From an uncultured Lachnospiraceae bacterium (GTDB taxonomy: Bacteria; Bacillota; Clostridia; Lachnospirales; Lachnospiraceae): DNA of 64,000 nucleotides. The stretch lies in NCBI GenBank assembly GCA_946632055.1, contig CAMPAR010000005.1, positions 1 through 64,000 on the forward strand. Reading direction: 5' to 3'. Both the position numbers and the translations under genes were made by a program. Of the stretch, positions 43,474-51,647 are shown in pieces. How positions within the stretch are numbered: position 1 is the first letter of the stretch; every line of letters starts with the position of its first letter. Below the pieces are notes generated by a model. It was not told the DNA's origin and did not search any database. It worked only from the letters and a program-made list of their open reading frames with translations.

Positions 43474-45305
43474 AAAACGATGAACTGATGGATGCCTGGA
43501 ATGATATCAATACGGAGTTTATCGAGGAGGCGGATCACCTCCGCCGGAACGGAAAAAGGAGCGCCGGAAGGAAGCGCCTTGTCACGCTCCTCGCGGCCGC
43601 TGCGGTACTGACTCTGGCGATCGGAACCGCGGCAGTCATGATTATCCGGAGTTCCACAAGAAGCGGAAATCCCGCCGCCGATTCCGGAAGTGCCGTAAGT
43701 TCCGGCGAAACCAGAGAGACAGTGACAGCAATCTCTGAAGAACCTTCTGAAGACCTGTCTACCGACACGGCAGCCGCCGTTTCCGACACGACAGAAGCGG
43801 AAGAGGGCTGGTGGGAGGCTGAAGGCGTCTATATAAAGTGTTACAGAAATGAGCTGGTTGAGATTGATAATCAGGGTCCCACCGTTATGCTTTCGCTGTC
43901 GGATGAAAGCCTCGGCGTTCTGTCCGGACTCACGACAGGCGACCGCATCCTTGTCAGGATCAGCGGCGAAATTCTGGAATCCTGGCCCGGCTCCTGCGGC
44001 CCCTGTGAAGTCGAAGCGCTCTCACAGGGCAGCTATAATGACATTCTGCCCACCATCGAACAGCTGAATGAAGCAGGCTGGAAAGTCATTTATGACGGAG
44101 ATCTGAATGAAGCCGTGACTGTACAGGAACGCGTGGAGCAGCTTCTCGACGAGCTGAACGCCAAATATGCGGATGAAGGCTTCAGCATTAATCTCGATGA
44201 CCGTCCTGTCGGCGATGACTGGTGGGAAGAACTCAGCATGATGTCTGTTGACGCTCTGAGAGAGTATCTTGAGAAGTTCTACACGGATGAGCAGTACAGG
44301 GTGCAGCAGCTGTCTCAGATTGCAGAGGAGTCCGGCGATACGACGGAGCTTCCCCTCTACCGCTATACCGGAGATGATCCGCTCCTTGGCGCGGTCACTG
44401 AATATTTTATCGACGAGTACAGAACAGAGCTCGAGACTCAGGCTGCAGAAGACCTGAAGGGCATAAATTATGTTGCGCTTCCCGCCTATATGATATTCAA
44501 GACAAAGGATCTTGACGACGGCCGCATCGCTGTCTACGGAAGCTTCTGGAATTTTGTCTACCGTCTCGAAATGACAACTCTGGTTCCCTGCAATCTGGCG
44601 CCCTGCGGAGAATTTCCCGGCGCCTGTGTCGTCACGCTGCGATCGGACCACGCAGAAGGAGGCGGCTGGGTCGTTGACGAAGTGGACCGCAACGACGGTA
44701 TGGGCAGCGATTACGCCACGGATATCTACAGATTCGCCGAGGGAGACGACGAGCTTCTGAACATGTACTTCTCAATCCTGAGTGCGGATGAGAACGGTCT
44801 TTCTCAGGTGCAGCTTGCGCTCGAGCAGGCGATTCGGGAATATGTCATCGTAAACAACCTGCCCATCGATTCCTACCAGTGGCGTGCCGGCATGAATGAG
44901 CCCCCAATCATGCTCTACGGCGCAGGAACCGACGAGCTTGAGGAAGCCGCGAAGGCCGCGGAAGAAGCCCGGGCTGCGGCAGAGCTTGAAGCCTCACAAA
45001 ACGAAGCGGAGCAGGAAGCGAGCAGGAATGAAGAAGAGTCCGACTCCGTTCCTCCCATCACGGAGATCGCAAGCCATACGATGAGTTCTCTCGCTGCCCG
45101 GCTGAAAGGCTGTACGCGCGAAGAGCTCCGCGCGGCCTGGGGCGAACCGCTCGAGTCCCTGGAATGGAATCCGGATTATCCGGTGGATATCTGGCGGATC
45201 GGCGAAGGCGCGGATCAGCTCTCCGTCGACGTCCAGTACGACAAAGACGGCAACGTGATTAACGGATATACTTACCTCGCTGCCGACCAGCCGACGATCT
45301 GGTAA
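43470..45305 (+). CDS. Membrane anti-sigma-like protein with large external domain
   Basis: 611 aa. A cytoplasmic head of about 34 residues (MKNDELMDAWNDINTEFIEE) is followed by one membrane helix (LVTLLAAAAVLTLAIGTAAVMII) and a Ser/Thr linker, then about 520 external residues. The external part has acidic loops, and near 490-520 an Ala/Glu coiled segment (EEAAKAAEEARAAAELEASQNEAEQEASRN). It ends with a small domain (REELRAAWGEPLESLEWNPDYPVDIW). No enzymatic motif is recognised. Coupling to the ECF sigma gene supports an anti-sigma role by context. The external mass may sense the envelope. Confidence 0.75.
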   Translation: MKNDELMDAWNDINTEFIEEADHLRRNGKRSAGRKRLVTLLAAAAVLTLAIGTAAVMIIRSSTRSGNPAADSGSAVSSGETRETVTAISEEPSEDLSTDTAAAVSDTTEAEEGWWEAEGVYIKCYRNELVEIDNQGPTVMLSLSDESLGVLSGLTTGDRILVRISGEILESWPGSCGPCEVEALSQGSYNDILPTIEQLNEAGWKVIYDGDLNEAVTVQERVEQLLDELNAKYADEGFSINLDDRPVGDDWWEELSMMSVDALREYLEKFYTDEQYRVQQLSQIAEESGDTTELPLYRYTGDDPLLGAVTEYFIDEYRTELETQAAEDLKGINYVALPAYMIFKTKDLDDGRIAVYGSFWNFVYRLEMTTLVPCNLAPCGEFPGACVVTLRSDHAEGGGWVVDEVDRNDGMGSDYATDIYRFAEGDDELLNMYFSILSADENGLSQVQLALEQAIREYVIVNNLPIDSYQWRAGMNEPPIMLYGAGTDELEEAAKAAEEARAAAELEASQNEAEQEASRNEEESDSVPPITEIASHTMSSLAARLKGCTREELRAAWGEPLESLEWNPDYPVDIWRIGEGADQLSVDVQYDKDGNVINGYTYLAADQPTIW

Positions 45306-45320
45306 GAGGACGACAGCCCT

Positions 45321-46445
45321 TCACTTCAGCGGTCTTCGAACCAATACATACTTCTCCGCACCGATCGTCAGGTCCTTCACATAGTTCTGAGTGACCTTGT
45401 GCTCATGAATCAGCGCACCGATCGAGAGCGCCCGGTTTTTCCGAAGCTCCTCCACGACCGCGTCCGCAAGCGCCGAGCCAAGACCCGGGTACTTCGCGTC
45501 CGCGCCGAGATAAAGAAGCACGTAGCGCTTTGCGTGCTTCTTTGTCCACAGGAGGCTGTGGATAAGCCGGAAAGAAAGCCCGCTGTAGAGCGCATTTCCG
45601 TAATCCGGCACGCAGATGAAGAAGCCGGCCATTTGGTTTTCCACATAGGCAAGCTTTACCATCTCAGGATTGACGATCAGCCGGTACGAAGCGAAAAGCT
45701 CCATGAACTTTTCTTCCGAAATCATCCGGAAGGCAGGAAAATCCGAATATAATTCGATCAGGAGACGATACACCCCGCGCATCGTCTCCTCATATTTTTT
45801 CAGGTCGAGATTCCGGATGACAAAGCCTTTTTCCGCAAACTGCCGGCGGCGCTTCTCCAGCTTTTTATTGTAGTAATCGGAGGGCACCGGGCTGAAATGA
45901 TTGGAGACATAGCGCTCCGAAACGCTGAAGCCGCAGCCCTCAAGAAGCAGGGCGTAATAGTTTAAATTGTACGGCTCCCCGGTGTAGGGCGGGACAATGA
46001 CCGCTCTCTTCCGAATGTCTGTCCGGTATATTTTCAGCCGGTAGCCGATCCAGAAAGAGGCATTCACGGGGCCGGTGAGCCCAGTAAGTCCCAGCGCCTC
46101 CGCCTTCTTTTCCACGGAAGAGAACAGCGCCTTTACGGCCTCAGGATCGTATTCGGACTCAAAGAACCCGAAATACCCTTCCTTGTCCTCCGTGTAAACC
46201 GTCAGGATGCACCGGGAAACCGGAACCCCGTCCCGCAGGACGACAAAGGGATATACGGTAAAATCACTGCTTAAAAGATGGCTTCCTTCGAGGATCTGCT
46301 CTTCGCACTTTCGGTCCTGCGGGCAGCTTTTTCGCGTATAAAGACGCTTCGGAAGCGCGAGAAAAGCCTTCCGAAGCGCCGGATTGTTTTCTGAAATCGT
46401 CCGATAATCTGACATATCCGCTCTGCCTGTTTTTCTGTGTCTCAT
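45321..46445 (-). CDS. GNAT-like acyltransferase of the YghO / ceramide-synthase-like group
   Basis: 374 aa. FLALPKRLYTRKS, then GYFGFFESEYDPEAVKALFS, then GLTGLTGPVNASFWIGYRL and LNYYALLLEGCGFSVSERY, match a GNAT branch seen in YghO and bacterial ceramide-synthase-type proteins; I recall this pattern but cannot align it. A second acetyltransferase-like half follows (about 200-374). It could N- or O-acylate a lipid or amino lipid. The ATGA overlap with the dikinase gene makes it the last gene of the lipid operon. Start 46445 is chosen for that coupling; MSDY at 46415 is an alternative. Confidence 0.65.
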   Translation of the reverse strand: MRHRKTGRADMSDYRTISENNPALRKAFLALPKRLYTRKSCPQDRKCEEQILEGSHLLSSDFTVYPFVVLRDGVPVSRCILTVYTEDKEGYFGFFESEYDPEAVKALFSSVEKKAEALGLTGLTGPVNASFWIGYRLKIYRTDIRKRAVIVPPYTGEPYNLNYYALLLEGCGFSVSERYVSNHFSPVPSDYYNKKLEKRRRQFAEKGFVIRNLDLKKYEETMRGVYRLLIELYSDFPAFRMISEEKFMELFASYRLIVNPEMVKLAYVENQMAGFFICVPDYGNALYSGLSFRLIHSLLWTKKHAKRYVLLYLGADAKYPGLGSALADAVVEELRKNRALSIGALIHEHKVTQNYVKDLTIGAEKYVLVRRPLK

Positions 46446-48709
46446 TCCTTGGCGCCGGAAGACTCCAGCACCTCGATCCGTCCGCTCTTCGTATCCAGCC
46501 GCACAAGATCGCCGTCGTGCAGCCGCTCGGTCGCCCCGCTCACATTGACGATCGAGGGCTTCTGAAGCTCGCGCGCGATGATCGCCGTGTGGCTCAGGAT
46601 CGAGCCGCGTTCCGCGATGATGCCGGCTGCGTCCCGTAAAAGATGCACCCAGCCGGGGTCCGTGGAGACCGTCACCAGGATTTTTCCCTTCGTGTCGTAC
46701 GCCTCCTTCGGATCACGGATGACGAGGACTTCCCCCTCCGCGCTTCCGTAGGATACCGGAATCCCCGAAAGCTCGCCGCTCTCCTGCGGCTTCCTGCTGC
46801 CAAGCCCGGGCTCCCTGTGCTCACAGATCCGTTCGGCAAAGACCAGCCGCTCGAAGGCCGGAAGATTCTTCTGGAACTCCGCCTCCTGCTTTCTTTCCGC
46901 GACAAGCGCCTTCAGCGCTTTCCCGTCCGGAAGGGCTTCCGCGAAGATCTCGTCAAGCCGCAGGAACATCACGTCCCGGGCCTCCTCAAGCCGCCCTTCT
47001 TCCGCGAGAATCCTTCCGCTCTTCAGGATGATTTCCCGCATCACGCCGAAGAGCCTCGAGCGGTTCATTCGTGACATTTCCCGGTTCGCGATTCCGGTCT
47101 TCGCGCGCCTTAGCGCGAAGCCGTTCCCTTTTTTCTGTGGCTTCTTTTCTTCCGGCGCGGGCGGCTCTGTCTTGTCCTTTCTCGACTCATCCGGCCTTTC
47201 TGCGTTTGGATCATGCATCTCGATTTCGGTCAGGATCCAGCGCAGGTTCTCCGGATTCGTCCGCCAGGTCCGGGTCTCCAGCTTGAGATCCTCGACACAG
47301 CGGTCGCCCCAGCGCTCGATGTAGTCCGTAAAGGCCCGCTCGAAGGCCTCGCCCTCTCCTTTTTCCTTCCACAGCGCCTGAAGCGCCGAAAGCTCCTTTG
47401 AAGGCTTCATGCTCTCGAGATTCCCGACGTCCGCCAGGCTTTCCCGGTTCTTTTTCCCCGCGATCGCCGTCCACAGGAAGGTGTAGACGTCGTTCACGAG
47501 CGTAATGTCCCACTTTTCCGTGATTTCCAGAAGAAGCTTTTCATACAGCGCACGGAGCGCCTCCCGGCTGTCCGCGGCCGCAAGCTCCGCCCTCAGCGGC
47601 CTGATGCGCTCATCGAAATACCGGTTCAGCGCCGCCATGTCCTTCGGGCAGGAGAAGAGATAGTGGAAAAAGGACCTCGTGATCCGAAGCTTGGTCCGCG
47701 CCCCGGCCTTCACCCGGTCGGAAGTCACGAGCCGGTTCTTCACCCCGAGCGAATTCTGCCAGATTTCGATGATTTTTTTCGAGAAGGGCAGGAGCTCCAG
47801 AATGTCATACCAGCTGCTGATCCGGTAATAAATCCGCCCGTTTGCCGTGTCCACCATATGCCGCAGATTGTCGTCCATTTCCGACACGAGCGCTATGTCC
47901 TTCGAGAGCCGCAGGAGGCAGTTCCGGAAGACGTGATAGTAAATATCCTTCGCGAAGTCCTGCGTCACGGGGAGCGATACGCCGGGATAGCTCTCAACGA
48001 TATTGCTGGAGTCCAGCACGATCCGCTTTCCTTCGAAGGGAAGCGTCGTGATCGGGCGCGCCTGCAGGATGTAGAGACGATCGTCCGAGACCGCGAATTC
48101 AATATCCGCCGGGCAGCCGAGCAGGCCTTCGATCTTCTCTCCCGCGGCCATGAGCGCCTGAAATCCGCTCTCATGGATCTCCGGCGAATCCCCGCTCTTC
48201 ACGAACATCGACCGGTGGTCGTCGCGGTTGTAATAATAGGTCGTGACCGGCACCTCGTCCCGCACGACGCCCTCTCCGAGGCCTCTTCCGACGACAATCA
48301 CGCTTTCATTCAGGATGCCGGCCGGGTTGGCCGTAAAAAGCACGCCGGAGAGCCGGGGCTTCAGCATTTCCTGAATGACGACGCGCATACGCTTCGGCGC
48401 GTTTCCGCCTTCCGCCTCCTGGGCTCCCTTTTCCGCCGCTTCCCGGTACAGTCCGACATTTTCGGCTTCCGCACTTTTTAGGACCTTCCGGACCGCCTCT
48501 TTAACTTCCTCCCGGGGAACGTTCAGCACCGTATCGAACTGTCCGGCGTAGGACTCATGCGCCCCGTCTTCGGAGGCCGCGGAGGAGCGCACGGCAAAAA
48601 GCGCGGAGTCTGAGAAGGAGAGATCGATCTCCTCCTCAGACTCCACGACGATAAACGGCGGCACCGGAATGCCGTTCTCCTGCAATAATGTCAGATTCTT
48701 CGCTTTCAT
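46442..48709 (-). CDS. ATP-dependent dikinase, rifampin-phosphotransferase-like (PEP synthase superfamily)
   Basis: 755 aa. The N-terminal ATP-binding domain (about 1-230) has FAVRSSAASEDGAHESYAGQ, LSGVLFTANPAG and DIEFAVSDDRLYILQARPIT. A central region of about 400 residues is not recognised. The C-terminus carries the phosphohistidine domain, IIAERGSILSHTAIIARELQ (His about 700), and ends there. It lacks the C-terminal PEP/pyruvate barrel of true PEP synthase. That order (ATP domain, substrate domain, swinging His domain) is the architecture of rifampin phosphotransferase. It likely transfers the beta-phosphate of ATP to an alcohol, perhaps a lipid in this context. One base separates it from the UbiA gene. 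Confidence 0.8.
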   Translation of the reverse strand: MKAKNLTLLQENGIPVPPFIVVESEEEIDLSFSDSALFAVRSSAASEDGAHESYAGQFDTVLNVPREEVKEAVRKVLKSAEAENVGLYREAAEKGAQEAEGGNAPKRMRVVIQEMLKPRLSGVLFTANPAGILNESVIVVGRGLGEGVVRDEVPVTTYYYNRDDHRSMFVKSGDSPEIHESGFQALMAAGEKIEGLLGCPADIEFAVSDDRLYILQARPITTLPFEGKRIVLDSSNIVESYPGVSLPVTQDFAKDIYYHVFRNCLLRLSKDIALVSEMDDNLRHMVDTANGRIYYRISSWYDILELLPFSKKIIEIWQNSLGVKNRLVTSDRVKAGARTKLRITRSFFHYLFSCPKDMAALNRYFDERIRPLRAELAAADSREALRALYEKLLLEITEKWDITLVNDVYTFLWTAIAGKKNRESLADVGNLESMKPSKELSALQALWKEKGEGEAFERAFTDYIERWGDRCVEDLKLETRTWRTNPENLRWILTEIEMHDPNAERPDESRKDKTEPPAPEEKKPQKKGNGFALRRAKTGIANREMSRMNRSRLFGVMREIILKSGRILAEEGRLEEARDVMFLRLDEIFAEALPDGKALKALVAERKQEAEFQKNLPAFERLVFAERICEHREPGLGSRKPQESGELSGIPVSYGSAEGEVLVIRDPKEAYDTKGKILVTVSTDPGWVHLLRDAAGIIAERGSILSHTAIIARELQKPSIVNVSGATERLHDGDLVRLDTKSGRIEVLESSGAKE

Positions 48710-48710
48710 A

Positions 48711-49622
48711 TTACCCGATCTTCCCGAAAATCAGAAAGGCTATAATCGTCAGTACCATCGTTGATTCCTGCAGATAGGTATAAAGCTCCACCTTTTTTAC
48801 CAGCTTGAAGCGCTCCGGATTCTGCATGAACTGAATGAATTTCCAGGTCATCCAGGACACGAGAAGAAGCAGCACGCCGACCGAAATCTTATTCAGGTTC
48901 CAGACCAGGATGAAATTGGTGATAATGTCCACGATCGTGACGATCGTGACGAAAAGCGTGCTCTTCTTATAGCCGAACAGCTTCGAATAGGTCACATACT
49001 CCGTCTCGTCCTTCGGCGCGCGGATCTTCCGGGAAACCTCCCAGATCAGCGCCGGGAAATAGAGCGTGAAGCAGGCCAGCACATTGATCAGATCGAAGGG
49101 CCGGATATTGTACTTGATCACCGTGAAGGAGATCACATAGATATTGATCAGAAGCTGCACCGGATTGTGCGTGACGAGCGCGAGCGGCAGGGACTTCGCG
49201 ATCTTGTGCTTCTGGAAGAACCAGACCGCCATGAGAGACCCGTAGGTGTACAGGATGATGCAGAAGATAAAATTATTCATGAAGATCCCGTTCAGCACCA
49301 GCGTCACGGCGATCAGAATGCTCACGAAGATCGCCAGATCCTTCTTGTGCACGCGGCCCGAGGGAAGCGGGCGCTCCGCAAAGAGCCGGCAGTCCAGCTC
49401 GTAATCCTTGAAATCATCCGCGATCCGGAGCCAGAAAAGGAAGCTGAAGACCGTAAAGCCGCAGATCACTTCCTGAATGCCGAGATGAAAATCCGTCACC
49501 CCGTGATTCAGCAGGACGATAAAATGAATCTCCGCAAAGACAAGAAAGCCGACAAAAAGCCTCGGAATGATCGGAAACATTTCCTTCTGGTAAATGTACA
49601 GTCGTTTCAGTGCCGCACCCAT
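48711..49622 (-). CDS. UbiA-superfamily membrane prenyltransferase
   Basis: 303 aa with the ATG at 49622 (site GGAGG); the track start adds a non-conserved leader. It has about eight or nine membrane helices. The first metal-diphosphate motif is RIADDFKDYELD (about 82-93) and the second lies near SRKIRAPKDETEYVTYSKLFG (about 200-220). These are the two Asp-rich sites of UbiA enzymes, which join a prenyl chain to an acceptor. Quinone genes are not nearby. The neighbours (CarS-like, DgkA-like, dikinase) point to a glycerol- or polyol-based lipid acceptor, as with the archaeal digeranylgeranylglyceryl phosphate synthase relative. That is an inference. Confidence 0.8.
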   Translation of the reverse strand: MGAALKRLYIYQKEMFPIIPRLFVGFLVFAEIHFIVLLNHGVTDFHLGIQEVICGFTVFSFLFWLRIADDFKDYELDCRLFAERPLPSGRVHKKDLAIFVSILIAVTLVLNGIFMNNFIFCIILYTYGSLMAVWFFQKHKIAKSLPLALVTHNPVQLLINIYVISFTVIKYNIRPFDLINVLACFTLYFPALIWEVSRKIRAPKDETEYVTYSKLFGYKKSTLFVTIVTIVDIITNFILVWNLNKISVGVLLLLVSWMTWKFIQFMQNPERFKLVKKVELYTYLQESTMVLTIIAFLIFGKIG

Positions 49623-49633
49623 TGTTTTTCCTC

Positions 49634-50215
49634 CTATAAGCTTTTCCTTGCGTGCAGTGCCACGAGAAGCAGATTGACCGCAATGTGCACCGCCGCCCCG
49701 AGAATCACATACTGAACGAGCGCCGGGAACCGGGCATCCGAAAAGATACCGATGACAATCGCGCACCCGATCAGCGAATCGATCTGGTCCAGAATAAAAA
49801 AGAACGCCCCCCTGAGGCCGCCAGCATGAGCGCTCGGCGGAATATGCATCCGGCGTTTGAGAAAGGAATTCGGCAGTTCAAAGAGCGCGTAGGAAAGACC
49901 GAAAAGAGCGCCGATCATCAGATTGTAGGGGATGGTGTTCTGATGCAGGGAATACATCTGGTTGTAGGCTTCCAGCCCAAGCGCCCGCGAAAACAGTCCC
50001 ACAAGGAGCTGCGCCGCCGTGCAGAAAACAAGATAGGCCAGCATCCCGATCCAGGTTTTATGGTCTCCGAAAATCCGCTCGCCGCCGAGCATTTTCCCGC
50101 CGTCCACGGGGCTTCTGTGCGCCCTGAAAAAAGCGGTTTTCGTAAACAGCACCACGGACGCCGCGCCAAGGACCACGGGGAGCATCGTGAACAGCATGAT
50201 GAGGATCCGCATCAT
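49634..50215 (-). CDS. CDP-archaeol synthase-like (CarS/DUF46) membrane protein
   Basis: 193 aa, four to five membrane helices. GGERIFGDHKTWIG and the later LDQIDSLIGC are the signature blocks of the CarS/CdsA-related family, which transfers CMP from CTP to a phospholipid alcohol phosphate. Bacterial members are found outside archaea and their substrates are not settled. Its start overlaps the DgkA stop (ATGA) and its stop is 11 bases from UbiA. It is placed between a kinase and a prenyltransferase, which suggests activation of a phosphorylated lipid. Confidence 0.7.
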   Translation of the reverse strand: MMRILIMLFTMLPVVLGAASVVLFTKTAFFRAHRSPVDGGKMLGGERIFGDHKTWIGMLAYLVFCTAAQLLVGLFSRALGLEAYNQMYSLHQNTIPYNLMIGALFGLSYALFELPNSFLKRRMHIPPSAHAGGLRGAFFFILDQIDSLIGCAIVIGIFSDARFPALVQYVILGAAVHIAVNLLLVALHARKSL

Positions 50216-50613
50216 CCGGCGCCTCCCGACGCCAGCTTTATGATCTGGAGTACAATAAAAATGATTTCGCTGATAAAGAACGACAGAGAACTCATGAGAA
50301 CCGCCCCGGCCGCGAGATCCTTGATCACCCGGATATCCGGGCGGAGCTCGGTGGAAAAGCTGTCGCAGATATGCTCGATCGCGGTGTTCACGACTTCAAA
50401 GGCAAAGGTGACTGAGATCGTGATGATCGCCGTGATATGCACATACAGCGGCACCCGAAGCACCAGATTGATCACGAGAAAAATCATCGCGATCACAAAA
50501 TATCTTCTGAAATTTTTCTCTGTCCGGAGGGCGTAGCCCGCACCGCGGAAGGCGCAGCGCACCGCTTCCAGAAAATTTTTGTTCTTCAATCCTCTTACCT
50601 CTGTTCCAGACAC
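50212..50613 (-). CDS. DgkA-type diacylglycerol/undecaprenol kinase
   Basis: Up to 133 aa, three membrane helices. The signature FAFEVVNTAIEHICD, then RVIKDLAAGAVLMSSL, contains the catalytic Glu and metal sites of the DgkA family, which phosphorylates undecaprenol or diacylglycerol. The start is uncertain: GTG at 50613 would overlap barstar by 19 bases, while TTG at 50589 has AGAGG at proper spacing. It opens the five-gene lipid cluster and is coupled to the CarS-like gene. In most clostridia dgkA sits next to ybeY/era, so this placement is unusual, and a second copy may exist elsewhere. Confidence 0.85.
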   Translation of the reverse strand: MSGTEVRGLKNKNFLEAVRCAFRGAGYALRTEKNFRRYFVIAMIFLVINLVLRVPLYVHITAIITISVTFAFEVVNTAIEHICDSFSTELRPDIRVIKDLAAGAVLMSSLSFFISEIIFIVLQIIKLASGGAG

Positions 50614-50858
50614 CCCGTGCAGAAAAAGTGCCGGCCCTCTTCGGCCGCGTCCCTGAACACCGCGAGAAAGCCCGCTTCAAAGGGCTTGCCGCTCCGAACG
50701 GCCGTCACGCAGCTGTCCTCGGAAAGCTCTGTCAGAACCTCATAGAGCGCGTCCAGATTCTTTCCGTAATAATCCGGAAAATCCAGATGATCCGCCAGAT
50801 ATTCATGAACCTCGCTTGCGCTTTCAAAATCGTGGAAATCCACCATGACTGCTTTCAT
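50595..50858 (-). CDS. Barstar-family ribonuclease inhibitor
   Basis: 87 aa from the ATG at 50858 (site AAAGG), the usual barstar length. VMVDFHDFESASEVHEYLADHLDFPDYYGKNLDALYEVLTEL contains the conserved DFPxYYGxNLDAL loop that fills the barnase active site. It lies 66 bases downstream of a barnase homologue, so it should protect the cell from that enzyme. It is cytoplasmic. The next gene (DgkA-like) starts within or 6 bases after it. Confidence 0.9.
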   Translation of the reverse strand: MKAVMVDFHDFESASEVHEYLADHLDFPDYYGKNLDALYEVLTELSEDSCVTAVRSGKPFEAGFLAVFRDAAEEGRHFFCTGCLEQR

Positions 50859-50924
50859 TATAGCCCTTTCCTCTTTCTCTGTCAAATACGGCTCTTATCG
50901 CCGGCCGGCCGGTCTTTTTTGGGG

Positions 50925-51629
50925 TCAGTACAGCTGCTCAAAGCTTTCGTAATGATCGTCGGTGTAGAAAATCAGCCCGTCATTCGAGTAGACAATCCGC
51001 TTGGCGTTCCGCTTCTTTCCGCCGTAGTCGATGTCGCATTCAAAGTACTTCCGGCCCTTGGCGGTCGGAAGCAGGTTTTCGTAATTGCCGAAGCGGCTGC
51101 CGCCGATGGACATTCCCGGCGCAACCTCCCAGAGATTGCCCCAGCTCGACACCCAGCCGAGGTCTTCCGCGTCGTTCTTCGTGATGTAGTTCGACGGAAG
51201 ATGCCCGTAGGCGTGAATATACAGGGCTACGTGATCCTTATCGGTATACTCGCCGTCCTCCGTGACGGTAATCCCGTTCTCGGTGACGGAGCCGTCGTCT
51301 TCCGGAGGCGCCTGTGTGGAATCCTCCGCAAGTTCCGTCTCGGCGTCTTCCTCATCCCCGGCGTCTTCGGTTTCCTGTTCCTCCAACGTGCTGCTTTCTT
51401 CCGAAGCCGTCTCTTCCTCCCGCGCAGAAGTTTCCGCCGCATCCGTCACGGCCTCGGTCTCCGTACCGGAAGAATTCCGGGTCTCCGCCGCCGCCGTCGT
51501 GAAGGCCAGCGTCCCGCTGTCCGCTCCCGCGTTCTCTCCTCTCCCGCGCACAAGGAACCAGATCCCCGCGATCGCAAGAACCGCCGCAATTAAAATCAGT
51601 AATACCCGCTGCTGCTTCTTGTTTTTCAT
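50925..51629 (-). CDS. Membrane-anchored or secreted barnase-type ribonuclease
   Basis: 234 aa. An N-terminal hydrophobic helix (LLILIAAVLAIAGIWFL) acts as a signal or anchor, followed by an acidic Thr/Ser/Glu linker (about 30-120). The rest is a full barnase domain: LPSNYITKNDAEDLGWVSS, WEVAPGMSIGG, then catalytic Glu197 (FECDIDY), Arg207 and Arg211 (KRNAKRIVYS) and His226 (TDDHYESF). Lys in NYITK is conserved as well. It should cleave RNA outside the cell or in competitors. The gene is close to the aldo/keto reductase (18 bases) and followed by its inhibitor. Confidence 0.93.
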   Translation of the reverse strand: MKNKKQQRVLLILIAAVLAIAGIWFLVRGRGENAGADSGTLAFTTAAAETRNSSGTETEAVTDAAETSAREEETASEESSTLEEQETEDAGDEEDAETELAEDSTQAPPEDDGSVTENGITVTEDGEYTDKDHVALYIHAYGHLPSNYITKNDAEDLGWVSSWGNLWEVAPGMSIGGSRFGNYENLLPTAKGRKYFECDIDYGGKKRNAKRIVYSNDGLIFYTDDHYESFEQLY

Positions 51630-51647
51630 CCTTCTCCTCTGAATCGC

